Assembly: GCA_963695675.1 (NCBI GenBank) | Contig: CAVOGY010000003.1 | Coordinates: forward strand, 124,001 to 188,000 | Direction: 5' to 3' | Length of the DNA: 64,000 nt | Source of the DNA: DASUPK01 sp963695675 | GTDB lineage: Bacteria; Actinomycetota; Thermoleophilia; Solirubrobacterales; 70-9 | Position numbers and translations under genes: made by a program | The notes under the pieces: model-generated | The model's input: only the letters and a program-made list of their open reading frames with translations | Databases searched by the model: none | What the model was told of the DNA's origin: nothing | Shown here: piece by piece, positions 1 through 8,349 of the stretch | How the letters are laid out: each line of letters opens with the position of its first letter | How positions within the stretch are numbered: position 1 is the first letter of the stretch

Positions 1-1
1 G

Positions 2-1306
2 GTCACCGGGCTACTGATCGTCTACCCGATCGTGCTCGCCGTCCTGATTGGGCTCGCGATCTCCCGCAGCCCCGAGAAGCCGCGGGTCGCCTTCCTCAAC
101 CAGATCCCGCCGAGCGCCGGCCTCAACTTGGGCAGCACGGGTGGCTTCAGCCAGGAGGCGGCCCACCGCCAGCTCTGCGCCAAGATCGAGTGCGTGCCGG
201 CGTCGAGCCGGGCGGAGGTCGAGCAGAAGGTGAAGGACGGTGAGGTGCTGGGCGGTCTCATCCTGCCCCCAGACTTCCTCAGCAAGCTGCAGGCGGAGCT
301 GACCACCACCGGCTCCGAGCCCGCGACGGTCGAGGTGCTCGTCAACCAGGACGACCCCCTCAAGGCCCAGATCGTCGACGATCGGATCAGCTCGCTGCTC
401 ACCCAGGCGAACCTGCTGCTCTCGGGGAAGATCAGCGACGTCGCCGCCAACTACGAGAGGATCCTCGCGAACGGCGGCGACTTTGAGATCCCGTTCCTGG
501 GACAGACCGTCCGCGTCCTCGGCCTGCAGAGGGCCGCCACGATCCTCAACTCGATCCAGGCCGGCCTGCCGCCGGATCAGCGCCGCAAGGTCGCCCGGAT
601 CAGCGCCTTCGCCCGGCTCGCCCGCCAGAACCTGGCGCTCGCGGACAGCCTGCTCTCCTCGATCCGCCAGCCGATCTCCGTCGACAAGCGCGTGGTCGCG
701 GGGAGCATCCCACCGCTCGACACCTTCGCCGTCGCGGTGGCCGCCGCCGTCACGCTGCTGTTCGTCACCGTGCTGCTCACCTCGGGATCGCTGGCGCTCG
801 AGCGCGAAGAGAACACCTTCACCCGGCTCACGCGCGGACTGGTCAGCCGCGAGGGCCTGCTCATGGAGAAGGCCGCGCTCGGGACCGGAGCTGCGCTCGT
901 GGTCACCCTGCTGCTGCTCGCCGCGATCACGCCCTTCGAGTCGATCGGGTGGAGCCGGATCTACCTGATCGTCCCGGCGATCCTGCTCGCGGGCGCCGCC
1001 TCCTCGGCGCTTGGGCTTGCGATCGGCGCCGCGGCCCGCGAGGTGCGGGCGAGCGCGCTGCTTGCCTTCGCCCTTGCCCTTCCGGTCGCCTTCATCTCCC
1101 TGGTTCCGTCGGGCACGGTGAGCAAGGGCCTGCTCGATGTGATCCACGTGATCGCCGGCGCCTTCCCGTTCCGGCCGGCCCTGGACGCGCTTTCCGGGGC
1201 GCTGTCCGCCTCGGGCCCGGACCTGGGCCTCCCCTTCCTTCACCTGGCGCTGTTGGCAGTCGGGTACCTGGCAATCGCGCGGATTGCGCTACGCCGATTT
1301 GCGTGA
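2..1306 (+). CDS. ABC-2 type transporter permease (5'-truncated)
   Basis: The frame is open from the first bases of the window, so the true start lies upstream. The visible part begins inside a transmembrane helix (VTGLLIVYPIVLAVLIGLAI), followed by about 210 mostly hydrophilic residues that would be extracytoplasmic, and then five to six hydrophobic segments ending at LAVGYLAIARIAL. One N-terminal helix, a large external domain and a C-terminal membrane block is the topology of ABC-2 permeases of the YhgE/DrrB-like type. No ATPase gene is visible here; it may lie upstream. Substrate cannot be read from sequence. The stop falls 40 bases before the hemB start, and hemB has its own -10 box, so the two are probably separate units. 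Confidence 0.75.
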   Translation, partial: VTGLLIVYPIVLAVLIGLAISRSPEKPRVAFLNQIPPSAGLNLGSTGGFSQEAAHRQLCAKIECVPASSRAEVEQKVKDGEVLGGLILPPDFLSKLQAELTTTGSEPATVEVLVNQDDPLKAQIVDDRISSLLTQANLLLSGKISDVAANYERILANGGDFEIPFLGQTVRVLGLQRAATILNSIQAGLPPDQRRKVARISAFARLARQNLALADSLLSSIRQPISVDKRVVAGSIPPLDTFAVAVAAAVTLLFVTVLLTSGSLALEREENTFTRLTRGLVSREGLLMEKAALGTGAALVVTLLLLAAITPFESIGWSRIYLIVPAILLAGAASSALGLAIGAAAREVRASALLAFALALPVAFISLVPSGTVSKGLLDVIHVIAGAFPFRPALDALSGALSASGPDLGLPFLHLALLAVGYLAIARIALRRFA

Positions 1307-1333
1307 GCAGCCGAGCAGCGACGTGGACCAGCC

Positions 1334-1339
1334 TAGAAT
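1334..1339 (+). promoter_or_regulatory. -10 box of hemB, leaderless
   Basis: TAGAAT lies 7 bases before the ATG at 1347. Transcription would start at or within a base or two of the start codon. There is no Shine-Dalgarno sequence. This supports the ATG at 1347 over the upstream in-frame start at 1284. Confidence 0.65.
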
Positions 1340-1346
1340 CAGGCGC

Positions 1347-2330
1347 ATGAGCTTCCCGGCCATCCGACTGCGGCGCCTGCGCCGGACCGAGCCCCTCCGC
1401 GACCTGGTCCGCGAAACCGACCTGACCGCGGATCACCTCGTGCAGCCGCTGTTCGTCACGGCGGGCGAGGGCGTGCGGGAGCCGATCTCCTCGATGCCCG
1501 GCATGGAGCGTCTCTCGATCTCGGAGGCCGTCGCCGAGGTGACGGAGATCGGCGCGGCCGGCGTACGCGCCGTGCTCCTCTTCGGGATCCCGGCGAGCAA
1601 GGACGAGGTCGGCAGCGAGGCCTACGACGACGAGGGCGTCGTCCAGATGGCCGTCCGTGCGCTCAAGGAGGCACACCCCGAGATCGTCGTGATCACCGAC
1701 GTCTGCCTCTGCGAGTACACGTCCCACGGGCACTGCGGGATCGTTCGTGAGGGAGAGGTCGACAACGACCTGACGCTCGAGCTGCTCGCCAAGACCGCGA
1801 TCTCCCACGCGGCGGCGGGGGCGGACGCCGTGGCGCCGAGCGACATGATGGACGGCCGGGTGGGTGCTATCCGGAGCCAGCTGGACGAGGAGGGGCACTC
1901 CTCAGTGCCGATCGTCGCCTACAGCGCCAAGTACGCGTCCGCCTTCTACGGCCCCTTCCGTGAGGCCGCTGGCTCCACCCCCGAGTTCGGCGATCGGCGC
2001 GGCTACCAGATGGATCCGGCCAATGCCGACGAGGCCATTCGCGAGGCCAAGCTCGATCTCGAGGAAGGCGCCGACGTCGTGATGGTCAAGCCTGCCCTTC
2101 CCTACCTCGACGTGATTCGCCGCGTCAAGGATGCGACCGGGGCGCCTCTCGCCGCGTACCACGTCGGCGGGGAGTATTCGATGCTGAAGGCCGCGGCGGC
2201 GAATGGCTGGATCGACGAGCGGGCCGCGGCGATGGAGTCGCTGACCGCAATCCGCCGGGCGGGCGCCGACATGATCATCACCTACTTCGCGAAGGACGCC
2301 GCCGCCTGGCTGATGCGAGGGCGCGCGTGA
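1347..2330 (+). CDS. hemB: Delta-aminolevulinic acid dehydratase (porphobilinogen synthase)
   Basis: Condenses two 5-aminolevulinate molecules to porphobilinogen, the second common step of tetrapyrrole synthesis; cytosolic. The protein has 327 residues, the usual family length. The catalytic lysines are visible in VAYSAKYASAFYGPFR (about residue 195) and VMVKPALPYLDVI (about 249). The cysteine cluster DVCLCEYTSHGHCG (about 115-128) indicates a zinc-type enzyme. The start at 1347 is chosen because homologues begin near here and a -10 box sits 7 bases upstream. The last codons and the TGA lie inside a dispersed hairpin repeat. The next genes, a siroheme-decarboxylase-like protein and hemL, belong to the same pathway. 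Confidence 0.95.
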   Translation: MSFPAIRLRRLRRTEPLRDLVRETDLTADHLVQPLFVTAGEGVREPISSMPGMERLSISEAVAEVTEIGAAGVRAVLLFGIPASKDEVGSEAYDDEGVVQMAVRALKEAHPEIVVITDVCLCEYTSHGHCGIVREGEVDNDLTLELLAKTAISHAAAGADAVAPSDMMDGRVGAIRSQLDEEGHSSVPIVAYSAKYASAFYGPFREAAGSTPEFGDRRGYQMDPANADEAIREAKLDLEEGADVVMVKPALPYLDVIRRVKDATGAPLAAYHVGGEYSMLKAAAANGWIDERAAAMESLTAIRRAGADMIITYFAKDAAAWLMRGRA

Positions 2331-2347
2331 GCGCGACCCGTTTGATG
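2312..2347 (+). repeat. Interspersed hairpin repeat, copy 1
   Basis: Begins GATGCGAGGG and ends ACCCGTTTGATG. The arms GGGCGCGC and GCGCGACCC pair around a GTGA loop with a single bulged A beside the CCC. The hemB stop codon lies within the element, which runs in the same orientation as hemB. Same family as the copies near 18.6, 20.0, 23.8, 31.1, 39.0, 42.2 and 43.0 kb. Confidence 0.8.
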
Positions 2348-2361
2348 GAGGCCGCCCGCCG

Positions 2362-3465
2362 GTGAACAAACCCAACGACGGGATCACCACGGCGACGGTG
2401 AAGCCGAAGCTCCGCTCGCGGACGGGTGGCGCGGCGGTCCCCCTGGACGAGGCCGACAAGCGGCTGATGAACCTGCTCCAGTCGAGCTTTCCACTCCAGC
2501 CCGAGCCATTCGAGCTGATCGCCGCGGAGGCCGAGCTTGGGCCCGGTGAGGTCAAGGCCCGCACCCAGCGCCTCTTGGACGAGCGGATCATTCGCGAGAT
2601 CACGCCGATATTCGACACACGCGCGCTCGGCTATAGCTCGATGCTGGTTGCGGCCAAGGTCGATTCGGAGAGCCCCCACCGGGCCGCGCGGGTCATCAAC
2701 TCCCATCCAGGCGTCTCCCATAACTACCTGCGAACGCACGAGTTCAACCTCTGGTTCACGATCGCGACGCCTCCGGACTCCGAGCTCGGACTCGGTCGGA
2801 CGCTCGAGGTGCTCCAGCGCCTCACCGCTGCGGAGTCGATCCGCCAGCTGCCCACCCTGACGCTCTTCAAGATCAACATGAACCTCGAGATGGAGGGCGG
2901 CACCGAGGACCTCGCCGCCGCCGTCGAGGCCGCGCCGCCCCGCGAGCTCGAGCGCCAGCCCTACGACGACCGCGACGTGGCCGTGATCCGCGCCCTCCAG
3001 GGCCCGATGGAGGTCACGGACCGGCCCTACGACGCGGCAGCCGGCGAGGTCGGGATGCGCACCGATGCCTTTCTCACCCACCTCGCCGGGATGGTCGACC
3101 GCAAGCTGCTCAGGCGAGTCGCGGCGATCCTCTACCACCGGCGCGCCGGCTTCTCGGCCAACGGGATGGGCGTCTGGCGCGTCCCCGAGGATCAGATCCT
3201 CGAGGTGGGAGGGCGGATGGCGGCGGTGCGAGGCATATCCCACTGCTACCAGCGACCGACATACGCAGACTGGCCCTACAGCGTCTTCACCATGGCCCAC
3301 GGTCGCTCGAAGGAGGAGTGCGACGCGATCCTCGACGGGATCGCCGATCAGCACGATCTCCACGGCGACGATCGCGCGGTGCTCTACTCATCGACCGAGT
3401 TCAAGAAGATCCGCCTCCACTACTTCACAGAGGACTACGCGCGCTGGGAGGCTGAGAACTCATAA
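2362..3465 (+). CDS. Fused AhbA/AhbB-like siroheme decarboxylase (Lrp/AsnC-type)
   Basis: 367 residues built from two tandem Lrp/AsnC-like units, each a winged helix plus a ferredoxin-like domain (about residues 28-185 and 195-360). The first carries LDEADKRLMNLLQSSFPL and the second YDDRDVAVIRALQGPMEV as helix-turn-helix starts. VSHNYLRTHEFNLWFT and ISHCYQRPTYADWPYSVFTM match the conserved His-containing signature of AhbA/AhbB and NirD/L/G/H siroheme decarboxylases rather than amino-acid regulators. The family decarboxylates siroheme to didecarboxysiroheme for heme or heme d1 synthesis. AhbA and AhbB are usually separate subunits, so this is a fusion. The position between hemB and hemL supports a tetrapyrrole role; a transcription regulator remains an alternative. 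GTG start. The stop overlaps the proposed hemL start. Confidence 0.72.
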   Translation: MNKPNDGITTATVKPKLRSRTGGAAVPLDEADKRLMNLLQSSFPLQPEPFELIAAEAELGPGEVKARTQRLLDERIIREITPIFDTRALGYSSMLVAAKVDSESPHRAARVINSHPGVSHNYLRTHEFNLWFTIATPPDSELGLGRTLEVLQRLTAAESIRQLPTLTLFKINMNLEMEGGTEDLAAAVEAAPPRELERQPYDDRDVAVIRALQGPMEVTDRPYDAAAGEVGMRTDAFLTHLAGMVDRKLLRRVAAILYHRRAGFSANGMGVWRVPEDQILEVGGRMAAVRGISHCYQRPTYADWPYSVFTMAHGRSKEECDAILDGIADQHDLHGDDRAVLYSSTEFKKIRLHYFTEDYARWEAENS

Positions 3466-4742
3466 GCCGGTCAGAGGAGCTGTACCGGCGAGCACAGGAG
3501 GTCCTGCCCGGAGGGGTCAACTCGCCGGTGCGGGCGATGAAGCAGATCGGGCGCAGCCCGATCTTCATCGAGCGCGGAGAGGGCCCCTACATCTGGGACA
3601 TCGAAGGTAACCGCTACGTCGACTGGGTCTCGTCATGGGGGCCGCTGATCCTGGGCCACGCCGAACCGCTGGTGGTCGAGGCCATTGTGGCGGCCGCGGG
3701 CCGCGGCACGAGCTACGGGGCGCCGACCGCGGACGAGGTGGAGCTCGCCGAGGAGGTCGCAAATCGCTTCGCGAGCGTCGAGATGGTCCGCATGACGAGC
3801 TCGGGCACCGAGGCGACCATGTCGGCTCTCCGTCTCGCTCGGGCGGTCACCGGCCGCAGCAAGATCGTCAAGTTCGCGGGTGCCTATCACGGCCACGTCG
3901 ACGGCCTGCTCGCGGAGGCAGGCTCCGGTCTCGCCACCGCCGGGGTCCCGGCGAGCCCCGGCGTCACCGAGGCGCAGGCCTCGGACACGGTGATCGTCCC
4001 CTGGAACGATGAGGAGGCCGTGGCGGATGCGGTCGCGACGACCCAGCCGGCGGCGGTGATCGCCGAGCCGGTGCCCGCCAACATGGGAGTGGTCCCACCG
4101 GATCCGGGATTCCTCCAGCATCTCCGGGAGGCGACCGCCGAGGCAGGCGCTCTGCTCATCCTCGACGAGGTGATCAGTGGCTTCCGGGTTGCACGCGGCG
4201 GGGCGCAGGAGCTGCTCGGCATCGACGCCGACCTCACCGTGATGGGCAAGGTGCTCGGCGGAGGGCTGCCGGCCGCGGCCTATGGCGGTAGCCGCGAGCT
4301 GATGGAGCGGGTCGCCCCGGCCGGCGACGTCTACCAGGCCGGGACTCTCTCGGGCAATCCGCTCGCGGTCGCCGCTGGGCTCGCCACCCTACGCAAGCTC
4401 GACGGAGCCGCCTACATCGGTCTCGCCTCGATCACGGAGCGGCTGGCGGCCGGGCTACGTGAGGCGGCCGGGGATCGGCCAGTCCAGGTAAGCAGCGTGC
4501 CGGGGCTCCTCACCATCTTCTTCAGGTCGGAGCCTGTGCGCGACTTCGCTGGGGCGAGCGCGAGCGACACCGCCGCCTACGGCCGCTTCTGCCGGGCCCT
4601 GCTCGAACGGGGGATCTATCCACCCGCCTCGCAGTTCGAAGCCTGGTTCCCATCGCTCGTCCACGACGACGAGACGATCGACAGGACGATCGAGGCGGCG
4701 GCCGAGGCGTTCCGCGAGCCATCTGAGCGCGACCGCGTCTAA
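3462..4742 (+). CDS. hemL: Glutamate-1-semialdehyde 2,1-aminomutase
   Basis: Converts glutamate-1-semialdehyde to 5-aminolevulinate with pyridoxal phosphate in the C5 pathway; cytosolic. The PLP lysine is in VMGKVLGGGLPAAAYGG, with the family motif GTEATMSALRLAR upstream. The conserved N-terminus SEELYRRAQEVLPGGVNSPV is encoded upstream of the first conventional start (GTG at 3528). An in-frame TGA at 3453-3455 leaves only GAA, CTC and then ATA at 3462 ahead of it. The ATA overlaps the previous stop as ATAA, where neighbouring gene pairs have ATGA or GTGA, and GGGAGG lies about 11 bases upstream. A start at ATA gives 426 residues, the normal length. Function is certain; the start codon is inferred and could be a single-base assembly error. 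Confidence 0.93.
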   Translation: MSRSEELYRRAQEVLPGGVNSPVRAMKQIGRSPIFIERGEGPYIWDIEGNRYVDWVSSWGPLILGHAEPLVVEAIVAAAGRGTSYGAPTADEVELAEEVANRFASVEMVRMTSSGTEATMSALRLARAVTGRSKIVKFAGAYHGHVDGLLAEAGSGLATAGVPASPGVTEAQASDTVIVPWNDEEAVADAVATTQPAAVIAEPVPANMGVVPPDPGFLQHLREATAEAGALLILDEVISGFRVARGGAQELLGIDADLTVMGKVLGGGLPAAAYGGSRELMERVAPAGDVYQAGTLSGNPLAVAAGLATLRKLDGAAYIGLASITERLAAGLREAAGDRPVQVSSVPGLLTIFFRSEPVRDFAGASASDTAAYGRFCRALLERGIYPPASQFEAWFPSLVHDDETIDRTIEAAAEAFREPSERDRV

Positions 4743-4756
4743 TCTCGCTGTCCCGC

Positions 4757-5368
4757 ATGCCCTCGACCGGAACCTCCCTCGCCGCCCTGGCGGCGATCCT
4801 CCGAGACGGCCAGAACGTGATCTCGCCGTACGTCCGGGACTCCGACGAGGAGCCCGTGCTGGGGTCGCTGGCGGCCGCCGGACCCCGGGCGGCCGGGGCC
4901 CCGGACGAGTACCTGCTGCTGGTCGAGGCGATCAGGGAGGGGTACCTGCTGCACTACGAGACGCCCCGGCTGATCGAGGGCGCGGATTCCGACCTGCGCC
5001 TGCTCGCCGGCGACTATCTCTATGCGCTCGGCCTTGAGCGCCTCGCGGCGCGGGGGGACATGGAGGCGGTCGTCGAGCTCGCCGACCTGATCAGCCTGGC
5101 CGCCCAGATGCACGCCGAGGACGCCCTTGGATCGGACGAGGACAGGGTCCATGCGCTCTGGCTTGCCGCGACGGTCGCGGTGGCCGCCGGGGCGACGCCG
5201 GAGCACGCCAAGGCAAAGGAGGCGCTGCGGCGGGGCGACCCCGAGGCGACCGAAATGCTGTTCCGAAACGCGCGCGAAACCGCTCGCCGGGCCGGGCTCG
5301 GCGACGCTCTGGCGCTCGCATCCGAGTCGATAGGCTTCGCCGGCGAGGACGTCCCGGAACGTGGCTGA
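4757..5368 (+). CDS. Conserved protein of unknown function preceding the bc complex genes
   Basis: 203 residues, acidic and alanine-rich, mostly helical, without signal peptide or membrane segment. I do not recognise the family. Notable stretches are YLLLVEAIREGYLLHY and AGDYLYALGLERLAARGD, superficially like helices of polyprenyl-synthase-type folds but without aspartate-rich motifs. The 3' end overlaps the Rieske gene by 8 bases, so it is probably translationally coupled to the quinol oxidase operon and may serve in its assembly or in quinone supply; that is an inference from position only. Confidence 0.7.
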   Translation: MPSTGTSLAALAAILRDGQNVISPYVRDSDEEPVLGSLAAAGPRAAGAPDEYLLLVEAIREGYLLHYETPRLIEGADSDLRLLAGDYLYALGLERLAARGDMEAVVELADLISLAAQMHAEDALGSDEDRVHALWLAATVAVAAGATPEHAKAKEALRRGDPEATEMLFRNARETARRAGLGDALALASESIGFAGEDVPERG

Positions 5369-6047
5369 CGAGGGAAACGACAAGCAGGGGGCACCGCAGA
5401 GGCTGCCGACCACGGACCCTGCCGGCTACTTTCAGGGCGAGTCGATGACCCGCCGGACCGCCTTCACGATCGGCGTCCAGGCGGTCGGCGGATTGGCTGT
5501 CGCTGCGGTCGCCCTCCCGGCGGTCGGCTTCGCGGTCGCGCCCCTCTTCGAGCAGGAGGACGAGCCGTGGCAAGCCGTCGGCCCGACCTCGGACTTCACA
5601 CCGGATACCTACAGGCCGGTCGTGATCACAGCGGTGGAGAGCATTGGCGAGACCGGCAAGACCACCGTCTTCGTTCGCCAGGGCAATCCCAGCCTCACCG
5701 GTTTGCCGTCGGGATACGAGCCTGAGACTTCGAGCGAGTACATCGCGATCACCACCCGGTGCGCGCACCTCGGCTGTCCGGTCAATTTCGTCCAGGCCGC
5801 GCGTAACTTCATCTGCCCGTGTCACGGCGGCGTCTACGGGTTCCTCGGGGAGCGCATCGGCGGGCCGCCCGTGCGCCCGCTGGATCGCTTCCAGACCCGC
5901 GTTACAAACGGGCAGGTCGAGGTGGGCCCTCGCTACAGCGTCACGAATCACTTTGATCCGGTGCGCGCCCGGGATCCCGGCGAGTTCACCGGAGGCGTCT
6001 GGAACTACCTCTACCCGCCGCGGCCCTCGGTGCCGCCGCCACCGTAG
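5361..6047 (+). CDS. qcrA: Rieske [2Fe-2S] subunit of the quinol:cytochrome c reductase
   Basis: 228 residues. A twin-arginine-like segment MTRRTAFTIG precedes a membrane anchor (about residues 35-60, AVGGLAVAAVALPAVGFAVA), fitting Tat-dependent insertion; tatA/tatC lie 5 kb downstream. Cluster ligands are seen in CAHLGCPV (about 131-138) and CPCHGGVYG (about 152-160), the Cys-His pairs plus the disulphide cysteines of Rieske proteins. It transfers electrons from menaquinol to cytochrome c on the outer face of the membrane. GTG start at 5361 overlaps the upstream gene. The cytochrome b genes follow 9 bases later. Confidence 0.93.
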   Translation: MADEGNDKQGAPQRLPTTDPAGYFQGESMTRRTAFTIGVQAVGGLAVAAVALPAVGFAVAPLFEQEDEPWQAVGPTSDFTPDTYRPVVITAVESIGETGKTTVFVRQGNPSLTGLPSGYEPETSSEYIAITTRCAHLGCPVNFVQAARNFICPCHGGVYGFLGERIGGPPVRPLDRFQTRVTNGQVEVGPRYSVTNHFDPVRARDPGEFTGGVWNYLYPPRPSVPPPP

Positions 6048-6056
6048 GAGCCGGCC

Positions 6057-6860
6057 GTGCCGAAGATTCCGAGACCAGGACCGCCCAGCCGCCCGGCCCC
6101 GCCGGGGGAGCGAACCAACGACAGGGACAGCTCCAACGGGGCGGGCGCCGTCGCCAAGGATGCGGGCACCGACGTCGTCGGCTGGGTGGACGAGCGGACC
6201 GGCGCCACCGGCTTCCTCACCGGCATGCTCTACCGCAAGGTGCCGAAGGGCACCAATTGGTTCTACACGCTGGGGTCCGCCACCCTGTTTGCGTTCACGT
6301 TCCAGGCCCTCACCGGGGTCTTCCTGGCGTTGTACTACACGCCCTCACCGACGGAGGCCTACGGGTCGATCACCCATCTCACCAACGACGTCTGGATGGG
6401 TGAGTTCGTCCGCGGGATGCACAAGTGGGGCGCCTCGGTGATGATCATCGTGATCTTCCTGCACATGGGCCGGGTCTTCTTCTTCGGCGCCTACAAGTAC
6501 CCGCGGGAGCTCAACTGGGTGATCGGGGTCGTGCTCCTGATCCTCACCCTGGTGATGGGTCTGACCGGCTACCTGCTCCCATTCGACCAGCGCTCCTACT
6601 GGGCGACGATCGTCGCCAACAACATCACCGGCACCGGGCCGATCGTCGGGCCCTACCTGGCGGACTTCCTGCGCGCCGGCCCCGAGATCGGGGCGACCAC
6701 ACTGTCCCGGTTCTACGCCATCCACATGCTCCTCGTGCCGGGGTTGATCATCGCCCTGATCGGCGCGCACCTCTATCTCGTCGTCAAGCTCGGGACCACG
6801 GCGCCGCCCTGGCTCCGCGCCGAGCGGCCCAAGTCGCTGCGCAGGGAGGAAGTGGGATGA
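6057..6860 (+). CDS. qcrB: Cytochrome b, N-terminal (b6-like) subunit
   Basis: 267 residues with four hydrophobic segments after an N-terminal cytoplasmic stretch of about 65. Heme ligand histidines are in GMHKWGASVMIIVIFLHMGR and in FYAIHMLLVPGLIIALIGAHLY, the paired-His pattern of b6-type cytochromes. The quinol site region and the C-terminal half of a full cytochrome b are absent and are supplied by the next gene, so cytochrome b is split as in b6f and Bacillus qcr complexes. GTG start at 6057; the stop overlaps the next start as ATGA. Confidence 0.94.
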   Translation: MPKIPRPGPPSRPAPPGERTNDRDSSNGAGAVAKDAGTDVVGWVDERTGATGFLTGMLYRKVPKGTNWFYTLGSATLFAFTFQALTGVFLALYYTPSPTEAYGSITHLTNDVWMGEFVRGMHKWGASVMIIVIFLHMGRVFFFGAYKYPRELNWVIGVVLLILTLVMGLTGYLLPFDQRSYWATIVANNITGTGPIVGPYLADFLRAGPEIGATTLSRFYAIHMLLVPGLIIALIGAHLYLVVKLGTTAPPWLRAERPKSLRREEVG

Positions 6861-7558
6861 ACAGGGCCGAGAAGGAGAGCTACCTCCGCGACTACGAGGT
6901 CCTGAAGAAGAAGGGCAAGCCGTTCTTCCCGTACGCCGTGCTCAAGGACTCGACGATGGCGCTGGTTGTAGCGCTCGTCATCGTGGCGATGTCCATCCTC
7001 CTCGGTGCGGAGCAGGGCCCCAAGGCCGATCCGACCACCACGACCTACACGCCGCGGCCCGACTGGTACTTCTACTTCCTCTTCGAGCTGCTTCGGGTGA
7101 TCAAGCCCCCCTGGGCCACCCCGATCGCGACGATCGGCATCCCGACCGTTGCCATGGTCCTGCTGCTGATGCTGCCGTTCTATGACCGCAACGCGGAGCG
7201 ACGACCGGAGCGCAGGCCGATCGCCGTTACGGCCGGGATCCTGACGATCATCGCGATGGCCTATCTGACCTACCTTGGCGCCACCGCCGGTCCGCCGAGT
7301 GAGGTCGATCTGAAGACTTCGGCCGCACTCGAACCCGGCAAGGAGGTGGTCGCTCAGTCCGGCTGCCTTGCCTGCCACAAGCTGGGCGACAACGGGAACA
7401 GCGGGCCGGGCCCCCAGCTCACCCACATCGGCGCCCGCCTGCCCAGGAACGCGATCGCGCGCTCACTGGTGGTGGGCCCAAGCATCATGCCCTCGTACTC
7501 GGGCCTGCCGCCACAGAAGTTCCAGGCGCTCACCGCCTACCTCGCCTCGCTCAACTGA
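6857..7558 (+). CDS. qcrC: Cytochrome b C-terminal (subunit IV-like) fused to cytochrome c
   Basis: 233 residues. The first 150 form a subunit IV-like half of cytochrome b, with about three membrane helices and the quinone-site region PDWYFYFLFELLRVIKPPW. The PEWY motif of the family appears here as PDWY. The last 85 residues form a c-type cytochrome domain with one heme motif CLACHKLG and a distal methionine candidate in SIMPSYSGLPP. Such fusions of subunit IV to cytochrome c are known from Gram-positive qcrC. ATG at 6857 overlaps the qcrB stop. Confidence 0.93.
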   Translation: MNRAEKESYLRDYEVLKKKGKPFFPYAVLKDSTMALVVALVIVAMSILLGAEQGPKADPTTTTYTPRPDWYFYFLFELLRVIKPPWATPIATIGIPTVAMVLLLMLPFYDRNAERRPERRPIAVTAGILTIIAMAYLTYLGATAGPPSEVDLKTSAALEPGKEVVAQSGCLACHKLGDNGNSGPGPQLTHIGARLPRNAIARSLVVGPSIMPSYSGLPPQKFQALTAYLASLN

Positions 7559-7586
7559 CCCGGCCCTCTGCCCAGGCCTGGCAAAG

Positions 7587-7592
7587 TAACCT
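7587..7592 (+). promoter_or_regulatory. -10 box of the menG-polyprenyl synthase unit, leaderless
   Basis: TAACCT lies 7 bases before the ATG at 7600, within the 41-base gap after the cytochrome genes. No Shine-Dalgarno sequence. Confidence 0.6.
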
Positions 7593-7599
7593 CGAATCG

Positions 7600-8349
7600 A
7601 TGAGTGTCTCGTCCGACACCGAGGCCCAGAGCAGCATTCCAGATCGGGACTCCGAGGAGTTCGCCAGTCAGGTCCGGGGCATGTTCGACCGGATCGCGGG
7701 CGTCTACGACCTGATGAACTCGGCGATGACCGCCGGGCTTCACCATCAGTGGCGCGAGCGGGCGGTAGAGCGGGCCGAGGTGGGCCCGGGCTCAGACGCC
7801 CTCGACGTCTGCTGCGGCACGGGGGACCTGGCGCTCGCGCTCCGGCGCCGGATCGGCCCGGACGGGCGGGTGGTCGGCTGTGACTTCTCTGAGCCGATGC
7901 TCGAGCTCGCCCGCCGGAAGAGCGGGGAGGAGGGCCTGCCAGTGGAGTTCGGCTGGGCTGACGCGCTCGAACTCCCCTACGGCGACCGGAGCTTCGACGC
8001 CGTCACGATCGGATTCGGCGCGCGCAACCTCGCCGACCTCGAGCGGGGGATCTCCGGGATGGCGCGCGTGCTTCGTCCCGGCGGCCACCTGGTCATCCTG
8101 GAGATCACCCGCCCCAACCGCGAGCCGCTGGCGACCTTCTACTCGCTCTGGTTCGACCGGCTGGTCCCGGTGATCGGCACGCTCGCGGGCGATCCGGACG
8201 CGTACAGCTACCTGCCCACCTCCGTGCGCACCTTTCCCGAGCCGGAGCAACTCGCCGGGATGCTCGACGCCGCGGGTTTCGAGGGGATCCGTTGGCTCCT
8301 GCTCGCCGGCGGGATTATCGCCATCCACAGCGCCACGAGAGCCGCATGA
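7600..8349 (+). CDS. menG: Demethylmenaquinone methyltransferase (UbiE/MenG family)
   Basis: 249 residues, the usual length. Class I SAM-dependent methyltransferase: DVCCGTGDLALALRRR (about residue 68) is motif I, and DAVTIGFGARNLADLERGI and RVLRPGGHLVILEITRP are the UbiE-specific blocks. It performs the final C-methylation of demethylmenaquinone. It is cotranscribed with the polyprenyl synthase that follows (ATGA overlap) and lies just behind the complex that oxidises menaquinol. Confidence 0.92.
   Translation: MSVSSDTEAQSSIPDRDSEEFASQVRGMFDRIAGVYDLMNSAMTAGLHHQWRERAVERAEVGPGSDALDVCCGTGDLALALRRRIGPDGRVVGCDFSEPMLELARRKSGEEGLPVEFGWADALELPYGDRSFDAVTIGFGARNLADLERGISGMARVLRPGGHLVILEITRPNREPLATFYSLWFDRLVPVIGTLAGDPDAYSYLPTSVRTFPEPEQLAGMLDAAGFEGIRWLLLAGGIIAIHSATRAA

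Noticed and set aside
2362..3465. Ordinary Lrp/AsnC amino-acid regulator
   Set aside because: The protein is twice the usual length, has the siroheme-decarboxylase His motifs in both halves and lies between hemB and hemL.
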